Below are positions 17,706-26,366 of a DNA stretch of 64,000 nucleotides, one piece after another. How positions within the stretch are numbered: position 1 is the first letter of the stretch; each line of letters starts with the position of its first letter. Made by a program: the position numbers and the translations under genes. Below the pieces are notes generated by a model. It searched no databases, was not told the DNA's origin, and worked only from the letters and a program-made list of their open reading frames with translations. Origin of the DNA: Streptomyces sp. CB02058 (GTDB lineage Bacteria; Actinomycetota; Actinomycetes; Streptomycetales; Streptomycetaceae); contig NZ_LIPG01000006.1 of assembly GCF_001905505.1 (NCBI RefSeq), positions 310,001-374,000 on the forward strand, in the 5' to 3' direction.

Positions 17706-18734
17706 ATGGTGGTACGTGCGGCAGTGGCAGGAGCGAGCGGATACGCCGGCGGAGAACTGCTCCGTCTGCTCCTCACCCACCCCCAGGTGGAGATCGGAGC
17801 CCTCACCGCCCACTCCAACGCGGGGGAGCGGCTCGGCGCCCTGCAGCCGCACCTGAGGCCGCTCGCCGACCGGGTGCTCCAGCCGACCACGGCCGAGGTG
17901 CTCGGGGGACACGACGTCGTCTTCCTGGCCCTTCCCCACGGGCAGTCCGCCGCCGTCGCCGAGCAGCTCGGCGACGAGGTGCTGGTCGTCGACATGGGCG
18001 CCGACTTCCGGCTGAAGGACGCCGCCGACTGGGAGAAGTTCTACGGCTCCGAGCACGCCGGTACCTGGCCCTACGGTCTGCCCGAGCTTCCCGGTGCCCG
18101 CGCGGCCCTGGAGGGGACCAAGCGCATCGCCGTTCCCGGCTGCTACCCGACCGCCGTCTCGCTGGCGCTCTTCCCGGCGTACGCCGCCGGTCTCGCCGAG
18201 GCCGAGGCCGTCGTCGTCGCCGCGTCCGGCACCTCCGGCGCGGGCAAGGCGGCCAAGCCGCACCTGCTCGGCTCCGAGGTCATGGGCAACATGACCCCGT
18301 ACGGCGTCGGTGGGGTCCACCGCCACACCCCCGAGATGATCCAGAACCTCGGCGCCGCCGCCGGCGAGCCCGTCTCCGTGTCCTTCACCCCGACCCTCGC
18401 CCCCATGCCCCGCGGCATCCTCGCCACGTGCAGCGCGAAGGCGAAGCCGGGCGTGAGCGCCGAGTCCCTCCGGGCGGTCTACGAGAAGGCGTTCGCCGAC
18501 GAGCCCTTCGTCGACCTGCTGCCCGAGGGCCAGTGGCCCTCCACCGCGGCCGTGTACGGGTCCAACGCCGTGCAGGTCCAGGTGGCCCACGACGAGGCGG
18601 CCGGGCGGATCGTCGTGATCAGCGCCATCGACAACCTCGCCAAGGGCACCGCGGGGGGCGCCCTGCAGAGCATGAACATCGCCCTCGGGCTTCCCGAGGA
18701 CACAGGTCTTTCCACGATCGGCGTCGCCCCGTGA
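17706..18734 (+). CDS. argC: N-acetyl-gamma-glutamyl-phosphate reductase
   Basis: A 342-residue enzyme for the third step of arginine synthesis, NADPH reduction of N-acetylglutamyl phosphate to the semialdehyde. Seen: the Rossmann motif AGASGYAGGELLRLL, the catalytic C146 in VPGCYPTA, GTSGAGK and TPTLAPMPRGILAT. The ATG at 17706 follows GAGGAGG. First gene of argC-argJ-argB-argD-argR under an ARG-box promoter. Its stop overlaps a 31-codon ORF as GTGA. Confidence 0.97.
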   Translation: MVVRAAVAGASGYAGGELLRLLLTHPQVEIGALTAHSNAGERLGALQPHLRPLADRVLQPTTAEVLGGHDVVFLALPHGQSAAVAEQLGDEVLVVDMGADFRLKDAADWEKFYGSEHAGTWPYGLPELPGARAALEGTKRIAVPGCYPTAVSLALFPAYAAGLAEAEAVVVAASGTSGAGKAAKPHLLGSEVMGNMTPYGVGGVHRHTPEMIQNLGAAAGEPVSVSFTPTLAPMPRGILATCSAKAKPGVSAESLRAVYEKAFADEPFVDLLPEGQWPSTAAVYGSNAVQVQVAHDEAAGRIVVISAIDNLAKGTAGGALQSMNIALGLPEDTGLSTIGVAP

Positions 18735-18826
18735 GCGACGCACACGCAGCCGTTCGGCTGCGGGCCACGACGAAAGCCGCGCCGCTGCGCTGCGTGGGCG
18801 GAGAAGCGAACGAGGAGATGCAGTGA
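18731..18826 (+). CDS. 31-codon ORF bridging argC and argJ
   Basis: A GTG at 18731 overlaps the argC stop (GTGA), and the frame ends with a TGA at 18824-18826 that overlaps the argJ GTG at 18823, again GTGA. The peptide starts MSDAHAAVRLRATTK and ends NEEMQ. It contains a perfect hairpin, GCAGCC-GTTC-GGCTGC, in its first half, and its last codons form the argJ ribosome site GAGGAG. No family is recognised. It may carry translating ribosomes from argC to argJ, or merely be open by chance. Confidence 0.4.
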   Translation: MSDAHAAVRLRATTKAAPLRCVGGEANEEMQ

Positions 18827-19977
18827 GCGTCACGGCAGCCAAGGGATTCACGGCGGCGGGCATCGCCGCCGGAATCAAGGAGAGCGGTAACCCGGACCTG
18901 GCCCTCGTGGTCAACGACGGCCCCCGCCGCGCCGCGGCCGGCGTCTTCACCTCCAACCGCGTCAAGGCCGCGCCCGTCCTCTGGTCGGAGCAGGTCCTCA
19001 AGGGCGGCGAAGTGACCGCCGTCGTCCTCAACTCCGGTGGCGCCAACGCCTGTACGGGCCCCCAGGGCTTCCAGGACACCCACGCCACCGCCGAGAAGGC
19101 CGCCGAGGTCCTCGGCGGCCACAGCGCGGGGGAGATCGCGGTCGCCTCGACCGGTCTCATCGGCGTACTCCTGCCCATGGACAAGCTCCTGCCCGGCATC
19201 GAGAAGGCGGCAGAGGCCCTCAGCGAGCACGGCGGCGAGAAGGCCGCCATCGCGATCAAGACCACCGACACCGTCCACAAGACCGCCGTCGCGAGCGGCG
19301 ACGGCTGGACCGTCGGCGGCATGGCCAAGGGCGCGGGCATGCTCGCCCCCGGCCTCGCCACCATGCTGGTCGTCCTCACCACCGACGCCGACGTCGAGGC
19401 ACCCGCCCTCGACGCCGCGCTGCGCGCCGCGACCCGCACCACCTTCGACCGGGTCGACTCCGACGGCTGCATGTCGACCAACGACACCGTGCTCCTGCTC
19501 GCCTCGGGGGCGAGCGGAACCACCCCCGCGCAGGCCGACTTCGAGCAGGCGGTGCAGAGCGTCTGCGCCGACCTCGCCCGGCAGCTCATCGGCGACGCCG
19601 AGGGCGCGTCCAAGGACATCCGGATCGAGGTGGTCAACGCGGCGACCGAGGCGGACGCCGTCGAGGTCGGCCGGAGCATCGCCCGCAACAACCTCCTCAA
19701 GTGCGCCATCCACGGTGAGGACCCCAACTGGGGCCGGGTGCTCTCCGCGATCGGCACGACGAAGGCCGCCTTCGAGCCCGACCTGCTGAACGTCGCCATC
19801 AACGACGTCTGGGTGTGCAAGAACGGCAGCGTCGGCGAGGACCGCGACCTGGTCGACATGCGCTACCGGGAGGTCCGGATCACCGCGGACCTCGCCGCGG
19901 GCGACGAGTCGGCCGTGATCTGGGCCAACGACCTCACCGCCGAGTACGTCCACGAGAACAGCGCGTACAGCTCATGA
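18823..19977 (+). CDS. argJ: Bifunctional glutamate N-acetyltransferase / N-acetylglutamate synthase
   Basis: A 384-residue ArgJ protein that transfers acetyl from N-acetylornithine to glutamate, closing the acetyl cycle of arginine synthesis. The proenzyme cleaves itself before the nucleophile T180 in GMLAPGLATML, the conserved site; TTDTVHK and KCAIHGEDPNWGR are also present. The GTG at 18823 follows GAGGAG. Whether it also uses acetyl-CoA as a first-step synthase cannot be read from sequence. It overlaps argB as ATGA. Confidence 0.96.
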   Translation: MSVTAAKGFTAAGIAAGIKESGNPDLALVVNDGPRRAAAGVFTSNRVKAAPVLWSEQVLKGGEVTAVVLNSGGANACTGPQGFQDTHATAEKAAEVLGGHSAGEIAVASTGLIGVLLPMDKLLPGIEKAAEALSEHGGEKAAIAIKTTDTVHKTAVASGDGWTVGGMAKGAGMLAPGLATMLVVLTTDADVEAPALDAALRAATRTTFDRVDSDGCMSTNDTVLLLASGASGTTPAQADFEQAVQSVCADLARQLIGDAEGASKDIRIEVVNAATEADAVEVGRSIARNNLLKCAIHGEDPNWGRVLSAIGTTKAAFEPDLLNVAINDVWVCKNGSVGEDRDLVDMRYREVRITADLAAGDESAVIWANDLTAEYVHENSAYSS

Positions 19978-20900
19978 GCGCCGCGAGGAAGCACACCGCG
20001 CTGCCCAAGGCGCAGATCCTCATCGAGGCGCTGCCCTGGCTCACCCGGCACAACGGCAAGACCGTCGTCATCAAGTTCGGCGGCAACGCCATGATCGACG
20101 AGGAGCTGAAGGCCGCCTTCGCCCAGGACGTCGTCTTCCTGCGGCACGCCGGCCTCAAGCCCGTCGTCGTGCACGGCGGCGGCCCGCAGATCAGCGCCCA
20201 GCTCGACAAGCAGGGCCTGGTCAGTGAGTTCAAGGCCGGACTGCGGGTCACCACGCCCGAGGCCATGGACGTCGTACGCATGGTGCTGGCCGGACAGGTA
20301 CAGCGCGAGCTCGTCGGTCTGCTGAACCAGCACGGTCCGCTCGCCGTCGGTATGACGGGCGAGGACGCGCACACGATCACCGCCGTGCAGCACCGCCCGG
20401 TGATCGACGGTGAGGCCGTCGACATCGGCAGGGTCGGTGAGATCACCGCCATAGACACCGGTGCCATCCAGGCGCTGCTGGACGACGGACGGATCCCGGT
20501 GATCTCGTCCATCGCCCGCTCCTCCGAGGACAACCACGTCTACAACGTCAACGCCGACACGGCCGCCGCGGCCCTCGCCGCGGCGCTGGGCGCCGAGACG
20601 CTGATGGTCCTGACCGACGTCGAGGGCCTCTACGAGGACTGGCCCAACAGCGACGACGTCATCAGCCGCCTCACCGCCACCGAGCTGGAGAAGCTGCTGC
20701 CCGATCTCTCCAGCGGCATGGTGCCCAAGATGCAGGGCTGCCTCCACGCCGTACGCAACGGCGTCGAGACCGCCCGTGTCATCGACGGCCGGGTCCAGCA
20801 CTCGATCCTGCTGGAGATCTTCACCGACGAGGGAATCGGCACGATGGTCGTGCCGGACGCGACATCCGCCGCACAGCCGGAAGCAGAGGGGGAGTCATGA
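19974..20900 (+). CDS. argB: Acetylglutamate kinase
   Basis: A 308-residue amino-acid kinase that phosphorylates N-acetylglutamate, the usual arginine-feedback step. Seen: VVIKFGGNAM, VVVHGGGPQI, the nucleotide region VLTDVEGLYEDW, and an N-terminal helix (about 1-25) of the kind that interlocks dimers in arginine-inhibited hexameric forms, so feedback inhibition is likely. Its start overlaps the argJ stop and its stop overlaps the argD start, both as ATGA. Confidence 0.97.
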   Translation: MSAARKHTALPKAQILIEALPWLTRHNGKTVVIKFGGNAMIDEELKAAFAQDVVFLRHAGLKPVVVHGGGPQISAQLDKQGLVSEFKAGLRVTTPEAMDVVRMVLAGQVQRELVGLLNQHGPLAVGMTGEDAHTITAVQHRPVIDGEAVDIGRVGEITAIDTGAIQALLDDGRIPVISSIARSSEDNHVYNVNADTAAAALAAALGAETLMVLTDVEGLYEDWPNSDDVISRLTATELEKLLPDLSSGMVPKMQGCLHAVRNGVETARVIDGRVQHSILLEIFTDEGIGTMVVPDATSAAQPEAEGES

Positions 20901-22093
20901 ACAACGAGGAGATCACACAGCGCTGGCAGGGTGCGCTGATGGACAACTACGGCACCCCGCAGCTGCCTCTGGTGCGCGGCGAGGGCGCCCGGGTGTGGGA
21001 CGCGGACGGCACCGAGTACCTCGACTTCGTCGGCGGTATCGCGGTCAACGCGCTCGGCCACGCCCACCCCGCGGTGGTCGAGGCCGTGTCCCGGCAGATC
21101 GCCTCCCTCGGCCATGTCTCCAACCTCTTCACCGCCCAGCCGCCGATCGAGCTCGCCGAACGGCTCCTCCAGCTCTTCGGCCGGAAGGGCAGGGTCTACT
21201 TCTGCAACTCCGGCGCCGAGGCCAACGAGGCCGCCTTCAAGATCGGCCGGCTCACCGGGCGCACGCACATGGTCGCCACCCACGGCGGCTTCCACGGCCG
21301 GACGATGGGCAGCCTCGCCCTGACCGGCCAGCAGGCCAAGCGCACCCCGTTCCTGCCGCTGCCCGGCGACGTCACCCACGTGCCGTACGGCGACATCGAG
21401 GCGCTCCGGGCCGCCGTGACGACCGACACCGCACTGCTGATCATCGAGCCGGTGCAGGGCGAGATCGGCGTCGTCGTACCGCCCAAGGGCTATCTGGAGG
21501 CGGCCAGGGAGATCACCCGGGCCACCGGGACGCTGCTCGTCCTGGACGAGGTGCAGACCGGGATCGGCCGCTGCGGCACCTGGTTCGAGTACCAGGCCCA
21601 CCAGGGGGTCGAACCCGACCTGGTCACGCTCGCCAAGGGCCTCGGCGGCGGACTGCCGATCGGCGCCACCGTCGCGTTCGGTGAAGCCGCCGAACTGCTG
21701 AAGCCCGGGCAGCACGGCACGACGTTCGGCGGCAACCCCGTCGCGTGCGCCGCCGGTCTCGCGGTGCTGGACACCCTCGCCGCCGACGGCGCCCTGGACG
21801 ACGTGAAGCGGCTCGGCGAGCGGATCAGGGAGGGCGTGGAGGGCCTCGGCCATCCGTTGGTCTCCCACGTACGCGGCTCCGGACTGCTGCTGGGTATCGT
21901 GCTCACCGGGCCCCTCGCACCCCAGGTGCAGCAGGCGGCTCAGGGAGCCGGTCTCCTGGTGAACGCGCCCGCCCCCGACGTCGTACGGCTCATGCCGCCG
22001 CTGATCATCGGTGACGCCGAGGTGGACGCGTTCCTGCGGATTCTGCCGGGAGCTCTCGACGCGGCTTACGGGGACGGACGATCCGGGGAGTGA
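20897..22093 (+). CDS. argD: Acetylornithine aminotransferase
   Basis: A 398-residue class III aminotransferase making N-acetylornithine from the semialdehyde with glutamate as amino donor. Seen: FCNSGAEANEAAFK, the PLP-contacting VLDEVQTGIGRCG and the PLP lysine K247 in TLAKGLGGGLPIGA. It starts in an ATGA overlap with argB and is followed 25 nt later by argR. Family members can also act in lysine synthesis as succinyldiaminopimelate aminotransferase. Confidence 0.96.
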   Translation: MNNEEITQRWQGALMDNYGTPQLPLVRGEGARVWDADGTEYLDFVGGIAVNALGHAHPAVVEAVSRQIASLGHVSNLFTAQPPIELAERLLQLFGRKGRVYFCNSGAEANEAAFKIGRLTGRTHMVATHGGFHGRTMGSLALTGQQAKRTPFLPLPGDVTHVPYGDIEALRAAVTTDTALLIIEPVQGEIGVVVPPKGYLEAAREITRATGTLLVLDEVQTGIGRCGTWFEYQAHQGVEPDLVTLAKGLGGGLPIGATVAFGEAAELLKPGQHGTTFGGNPVACAAGLAVLDTLAADGALDDVKRLGERIREGVEGLGHPLVSHVRGSGLLLGIVLTGPLAPQVQQAAQGAGLLVNAPAPDVVRLMPPLIIGDAEVDAFLRILPGALDAAYGDGRSGE

Positions 22094-22118
22094 CGATCCG
22101 GAGAATGAGGCGACGACG

Positions 22119-22655
22119 ATGACCGAGGCGCAGGACACGGACCACGGCGGGCCGTCGGTGCCGCAGACCCGCACCGCACGCCACCGCAGGATCGTGGACA
22201 TCCTGAACCGGCAGCCGGTGCGCTCGCAGAGCCAGTTGGCCAGGCTCCTGTCCGACGACGGGCTGAGCGTCACCCAGGCGACGCTCTCGCGCGACCTGGA
22301 CGAGCTCGGCGCGGTGAAGATCCGCAACACCGGCGGTGAGCTGATCTACGCCGTGCCGAGCGAGGGCGGATTCCGCACCCCGCAGGCGCCGCTGGGCGGC
22401 TCGGCCAAGGAGGAGCGGATGCGCAGGCTCTCGGCCGAGCTGCTCATCTCGGCGGAGGCCTCGGCCAACCTCGTGGTGCTGCGCACGCCTCCGGGCGCCG
22501 CGCAGTTCCTCGCCTCGGCCATCGACCAGGCCGAACTCCAGGCGATCCTGGGCACGATCGCGGGTGACGACACACTGATGCTGATCAGCCGCGACCCGAA
22601 CGGCGGTCAGGCGCTGGCCGACCATCTGCTGCGGCTGGCCCAGAACGACCGCTGA
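22119..22655 (+). CDS. argR: Arginine repressor ArgR
   Basis: A 178-residue ArgR with an N-terminal winged helix (RSQSQLARLLSDDGLSVTQA then TLSRDLDELGAVK) and a C-terminal hexamerisation domain with the arginine-binding motif GTIAGDDTLML. It represses arginine genes at ARG boxes, so the sites before argC and argH are its expected targets and the operon is autoregulated. The ATG at 22119 follows GGAG/GAGG purines; the frame open upstream overlaps argD and is not coding. Confidence 0.96.
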   Translation: MTEAQDTDHGGPSVPQTRTARHRRIVDILNRQPVRSQSQLARLLSDDGLSVTQATLSRDLDELGAVKIRNTGGELIYAVPSEGGFRTPQAPLGGSAKEERMRRLSAELLISAEASANLVVLRTPPGAAQFLASAIDQAELQAILGTIAGDDTLMLISRDPNGGQALADHLLRLAQNDR

Positions 22656-22662
22656 CGGGTCC

Positions 22663-23364
22663 TCAGTAGCGGACGATCGCGGTCGGTCCGGACTCCGTAC
22701 CGACCGCGATGTGCGGGCGGCGCGCCGGATCGGCCCAGGCCAGGATCCGGTCCATCGCGGCCGCCGGCACGGACACACAGCCGGCGGTCGCGCCCTTTCC
22801 GTCGACGTGGAGGAAGATCCCGGCGCCCCTGCCCCGCACCGGCCGGTGGTAGTTGAAGCCGATGACGAGCGCGCGGGCGTACTGGGTGGCGTAGGCGACG
22901 AGGTGCTCGGACTCCTCCGCGCGGCAGTCGGAGGGCCTCGGCTCCACCCAGCGGTTGTAGGCCGTGGACGCGTTGTCCTGGCACCACCACGAGTCCTCAC
23001 CGATCCGCCGGTACGGGTAGCGGGCCCCCTTCGGGGCCTGACCGGTCCCGAAGGCGTACGGAAGGCCGTAGAGCCCGGTGGGCGTGGTGTTCGTGCCCTG
23101 TTCACGGGTCGCGCCCTCGGCCAGCCCGTTCGCCCCGAAGCGGGCGGGTGCCGAACCCGCCGCCACCCAGCCGTCCCCGCGCCGGTCCCACCAGGTCACC
23201 GTGCCCGTCGTGGAGCCCGTGCCGGGAGCCTCGGCGGTGATCAGCTGCGTACCGCCGCCGGTGTCGGCCAGCCGCTCCGGAAGGGGCGGCGGCTCCGCGG
23301 GCCGGGCGGCGAGCGAACCGGCCAGGGCGAGCAGGACCGAGGCGGTCACCAGGAGTCTGCGCAT
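22663..23364 (-). CDS. Secreted L,D-transpeptidase-type (YkuD-like) protein
   Basis: A 233-residue exported protein. A hydrophobic signal (LLVTASVLLALAGSLAA) is followed by a YkuD-type domain: TPTGLYGLPYAFG, PRPSDCRAEESEHLV, and the catalytic segment FLHVDGKGATAGCVSVP with the histidine and the nucleophilic cysteine in AGCVS. Enzymes of this fold cross-link peptidoglycan 3-3 or attach proteins to it. The last position of the usual SxGCxR motif differs (Ser for Arg), as in a common actinobacterial subgroup. It opposes argR with only 7 bp between stops. Confidence 0.82.
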   Translation of the reverse strand: MRRLLVTASVLLALAGSLAARPAEPPPLPERLADTGGGTQLITAEAPGTGSTTGTVTWWDRRGDGWVAAGSAPARFGANGLAEGATREQGTNTTPTGLYGLPYAFGTGQAPKGARYPYRRIGEDSWWCQDNASTAYNRWVEPRPSDCRAEESEHLVAYATQYARALVIGFNYHRPVRGRGAGIFLHVDGKGATAGCVSVPAAAMDRILAWADPARRPHIAVGTESGPTAIVRY

Positions 23365-23470
23365 GCTCCGGACCGTACGGCGCACGGCGGCCCGCCCCCA
23401 CCGCGCCTGCTCCGTACGGCCCAGCGCCCCACCCCGCCGGGGCGCGAGGGCACCGCGGGCGCCCGACATC

Positions 23471-24691
23471 TCACAGCCCGGAGTGGCCTCGCTCCCGGGC
23501 GAGGAGCTGGGCATCCAGCAGCAGCCGTGCCGCCTTCCTGGTGGCCGGAAGCCGGTCCGGTGCGAGCCGCGCACGCAGCCGGCCCTCGTCGAGCCCCGCC
23601 GCGTACGGCCGCAGGGCGCGTGCCGCGGCCCGGACCACCGCGGGCACCGGGTCGTCGAGCAGCGGCTCCACCCGCTCGGACCGGACGGCGTCCAGCGCGC
23701 GCAGTCCGGACACGGCGTGGGCCCGCACGGCGGCCAGGGGATGGGCCGTGAGAGCCGACAGCGTGTCCGCCTCCGGAGGTCCGCCGCATTCGCCGAGTCC
23801 GGCAGCCGCCGGAGGGCGGGCCGCCGGTTCGGCGCACATGGACCGGTACAGCGGGAGGGGATCGATGCCTGCCTGTCGCAGGACGTACCGGGCACAGGCC
23901 CGGACCATGGCCGACCGGTCGGCGAGGTGGGGGACGGCCTTCTCGTGCCGTCCGGTCCGCCGCAGGCCGGTCACACCCGCCGACCTGACCATGGCCGACC
24001 GGGCGGACAGCAGCGGCACCACCACCTCCTCGTGATCGCCGCCGTCCGTCCTGGCGAGGGCGGCCTCCGCGCACAGGATCTGGAGCCGTACGTCGTCCGT
24101 CGCGCCGACCGCCGTTCGGGCGAGCTCCGCCGCGGTCAGCAGCCGCCGGTCGATCGCCAGGCCATGGCCGAACCGGCGCACCTCACGGTCCCCACTGGTC
24201 AGCAGTGCCCTGACATCCGCGTCAGGTCCCTTGCGCAGTGCACCTTCCAGCAAGGTGAAGGCGAAGCCGCCCCGGTCGCGCCGGCGCAGGAACAGGATGA
24301 GGCCGGACAGGGCGATCAGCTCGGTTCCGGGGACGTCCGCGAGGAGGGCCTGCGCCCGGTCGCGGACCGGCCCCGCCCAGTCGGCGCAGCGGATGGCCAG
24401 CAGGGGCCGCAGCTGCCGGGACCCGGCTGCCCGCTCCAGGGCCGCCGAGCGCACCCTGCCGTTGGGGTGGCACAGGGCCAGCGCGATCACGGGCTCCACC
24501 ACGGGGGACGGCGGACCGGGCGGGAGGCTCCTGAGCCGGTGACGCGTCGGCAGCGAGTCGGCGATCCGAAAACCCGGGGTCCGCACCTCCGCGTCCAGGG
24601 CCACCCAGGACGCGGGATCGGTGGTGTCCAGTGCGGAGCCCAGCGGTGTCCCCCGGGCCAGGCGTTCGGCCGCCCCGAGTCCCTCGTCCAT
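23471..24691 (-). CDS. HEAT-repeat-like protein
   Basis: A 406-residue alpha-helical protein. From about residue 60 to the end it consists of short helical repeats with HEAT-type spacing (GRVRSAALERAAGS, AMVRSAGVTGLRRTG, AAVRAHAVSGLRAL, PAVVRAAARALRPYA). No catalytic motif is visible, so it is most likely a protein-interaction scaffold. The ATG at 24691 follows AGGGGGACGC. It is divergent from argH, and its upstream region reaches the argH promoter. Function is unknown. Confidence 0.75.
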   Translation of the reverse strand: MDEGLGAAERLARGTPLGSALDTTDPASWVALDAEVRTPGFRIADSLPTRHRLRSLPPGPPSPVVEPVIALALCHPNGRVRSAALERAAGSRQLRPLLAIRCADWAGPVRDRAQALLADVPGTELIALSGLILFLRRRDRGGFAFTLLEGALRKGPDADVRALLTSGDREVRRFGHGLAIDRRLLTAAELARTAVGATDDVRLQILCAEAALARTDGGDHEEVVVPLLSARSAMVRSAGVTGLRRTGRHEKAVPHLADRSAMVRACARYVLRQAGIDPLPLYRSMCAEPAARPPAAAGLGECGGPPEADTLSALTAHPLAAVRAHAVSGLRALDAVRSERVEPLLDDPVPAVVRAAARALRPYAAGLDEGRLRARLAPDRLPATRKAARLLLDAQLLARERGHSGL

Positions 24692-24780
24692 GCGTCCCCC
24701 TGCGATCCGTGCGCGGACTGCCGATCGTAGGCCCGGCCCCCTCCCGGGCCCACCGGATTTCACCGCCCCGACCAGCAACT

Positions 24781-24815
24781 TTGACAAGGCATGCATACCA
24801 CTGCATAGTTATGCC
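24781..24815 (+). promoter_or_regulatory. argH promoter with ARG-box-like sequence
   Basis: TTGACA at 24781-24786 and CATAGT at 24804-24809 are spaced by exactly 17 bp. The interval carries ATGCAT, TGCAT and ATGCC elements (24791-24815) very similar to those before argC, including the shared end TAG-T(C/T)-ATGCCATC. ArgR binding would cover both promoter hexamers. Confidence 0.8.
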
Positions 24816-24865
24816 ATCACGCCGTGAGGCGGACGTACATCCCTTGCACCCCCGAGGAGCACGCA

Positions 24866-26299
24866 GTGAGCAACGGCACCGGAAACAGCGACGTACGCCT
24901 CTGGGGTGGCCGTTTCGCCGATGGTCCGGCCGAGGCGCTGGCCAAGCTGTCCGCGTCCGTCCACTTCGACTGGCGGCTCGCGCCGTACGACATCGCGGGC
25001 TCCCGCGCCCACGCGCGCGTCCTCACCAAGGCGGGGCTGCTGACCGACGACGAGCTGGCCCGCATGATCGAAGGGCTGGACTCGCTCGAAGCGGCGGTCG
25101 CCGACGGCTCGTTCACCGGCACCATCGCCGACGAGGACGTCCACACCGCCCTGGAGCGCGGTCTCCTGGAGCGGCTCGGTCCCGACCTCGGCGGCAAGCT
25201 GCGGGCCGGCCGGTCCCGCAACGACCAGGTCGCCACGCTCTTCCGGATGTACCTGCGCGACCACGCCCGGATCATCGGCGGGCTGATCGCCGAGCTCCAG
25301 GACGCGCTGGTCGGCCTCGCCGAGGCGCACCCCGGTGTGGCCATGCCCGGGCGCACGCACCTCCAGCACGCCCAGCCCGTCCTCTTCGCCCACCACATCC
25401 TCGCGCACGTGCAGCCCCTGGCCCGGGACGCCGAGCGGCTGCGGCAGTGGGACGAGCGGACCGCGGTGTCCCCGTACGGCTCCGGCGCACTGGCCGGCTC
25501 CTCCCTCGGGCTGGACCCGGAGGCGGTCGCGGCGGACCTCGGCTTCGAGCGCGGCTCCGTCGCCAACTCGATCGACGGCACCGCCTCCCGTGACTTCGTC
25601 GCCGAGTTCGCCTTCATCACCGCGATGATCGGGGTCAACCTCTCCCGCATCGCCGAGGAGATCATCATCTGGAACACGAAGGAGTTCTCCTTCGTCACCC
25701 TCCACGACGCCTTCTCCACCGGCTCCTCGATCATGCCGCAGAAGAAGAACCCGGACATCGCCGAGCTGGCGCGCGGCAAGGCCGGCCGCCTCATCGGCAA
25801 CCTCACCGGGCTGATGGCGACCCTGAAGGCCCTCCCGCTCGCGTACAACCGCGATCTCCAGGAGGACAAGGAGCCGGTCTTCGACGCCTGCGACCAGCTG
25901 GAGATACTGCTCCCCGCCTTCACCGGCATGATGGCCACGCTCACGGTCAACCGGGAGCGCATGGAGGAGCTGGCCCCGGCCGGCTTCTCGCTCGCCACGG
26001 ACATCGCCGAGTGGCTGGTCAAGCAGGGCGTCCCCTTCCGGGTGGCGCACGAGGTCGCGGGCGAGTGCGTGAAGGTGTGCGAGCAGCAGGGCATCGAGCT
26101 CGACGAGCTGACGGACGAGCAGTTCGCGAAGATCTCCGAGCACCTCACCCCCGAGGTACGCACGGTCCTCAACGTGCCCGGCGCGCTCGCCTCCCGTGAC
26201 GGCCGGGGCGGGACCGCCCCCTCCGCCGTCGCCGTCCAGCTGGCCGAGGTGAAGGCCGACCTGGTGACGCAGCACGCCTGGGCGACCGCGCGCGGATGA
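24866..26299 (+). CDS. argH: Argininosuccinate lyase
   Basis: A 477-residue enzyme releasing fumarate and arginine from argininosuccinate, the last step of arginine synthesis. The fumarase/aspartase signature GSSIMPQKKNPDIAEL is intact, as are GRSRNDQVAT and GRTHLQHAQPV. The GTG at 24866 follows GAGGAG; an in-frame GTG at 24824 is not near a site. It has its own ARG-box promoter, separated from argCJBDR by two opposing genes; argG is not in the window. Confidence 0.97.
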   Translation: MSNGTGNSDVRLWGGRFADGPAEALAKLSASVHFDWRLAPYDIAGSRAHARVLTKAGLLTDDELARMIEGLDSLEAAVADGSFTGTIADEDVHTALERGLLERLGPDLGGKLRAGRSRNDQVATLFRMYLRDHARIIGGLIAELQDALVGLAEAHPGVAMPGRTHLQHAQPVLFAHHILAHVQPLARDAERLRQWDERTAVSPYGSGALAGSSLGLDPEAVAADLGFERGSVANSIDGTASRDFVAEFAFITAMIGVNLSRIAEEIIIWNTKEFSFVTLHDAFSTGSSIMPQKKNPDIAELARGKAGRLIGNLTGLMATLKALPLAYNRDLQEDKEPVFDACDQLEILLPAFTGMMATLTVNRERMEELAPAGFSLATDIAEWLVKQGVPFRVAHEVAGECVKVCEQQGIELDELTDEQFAKISEHLTPEVRTVLNVPGALASRDGRGGTAPSAVAVQLAEVKADLVTQHAWATARG

Positions 26300-26366
26300 T
26301 TCACGGGCATCGCGGGCTACGTTGACGGGAAGGCGTTTCGGAACGACCGACCCAGAGGAGCCCGCG

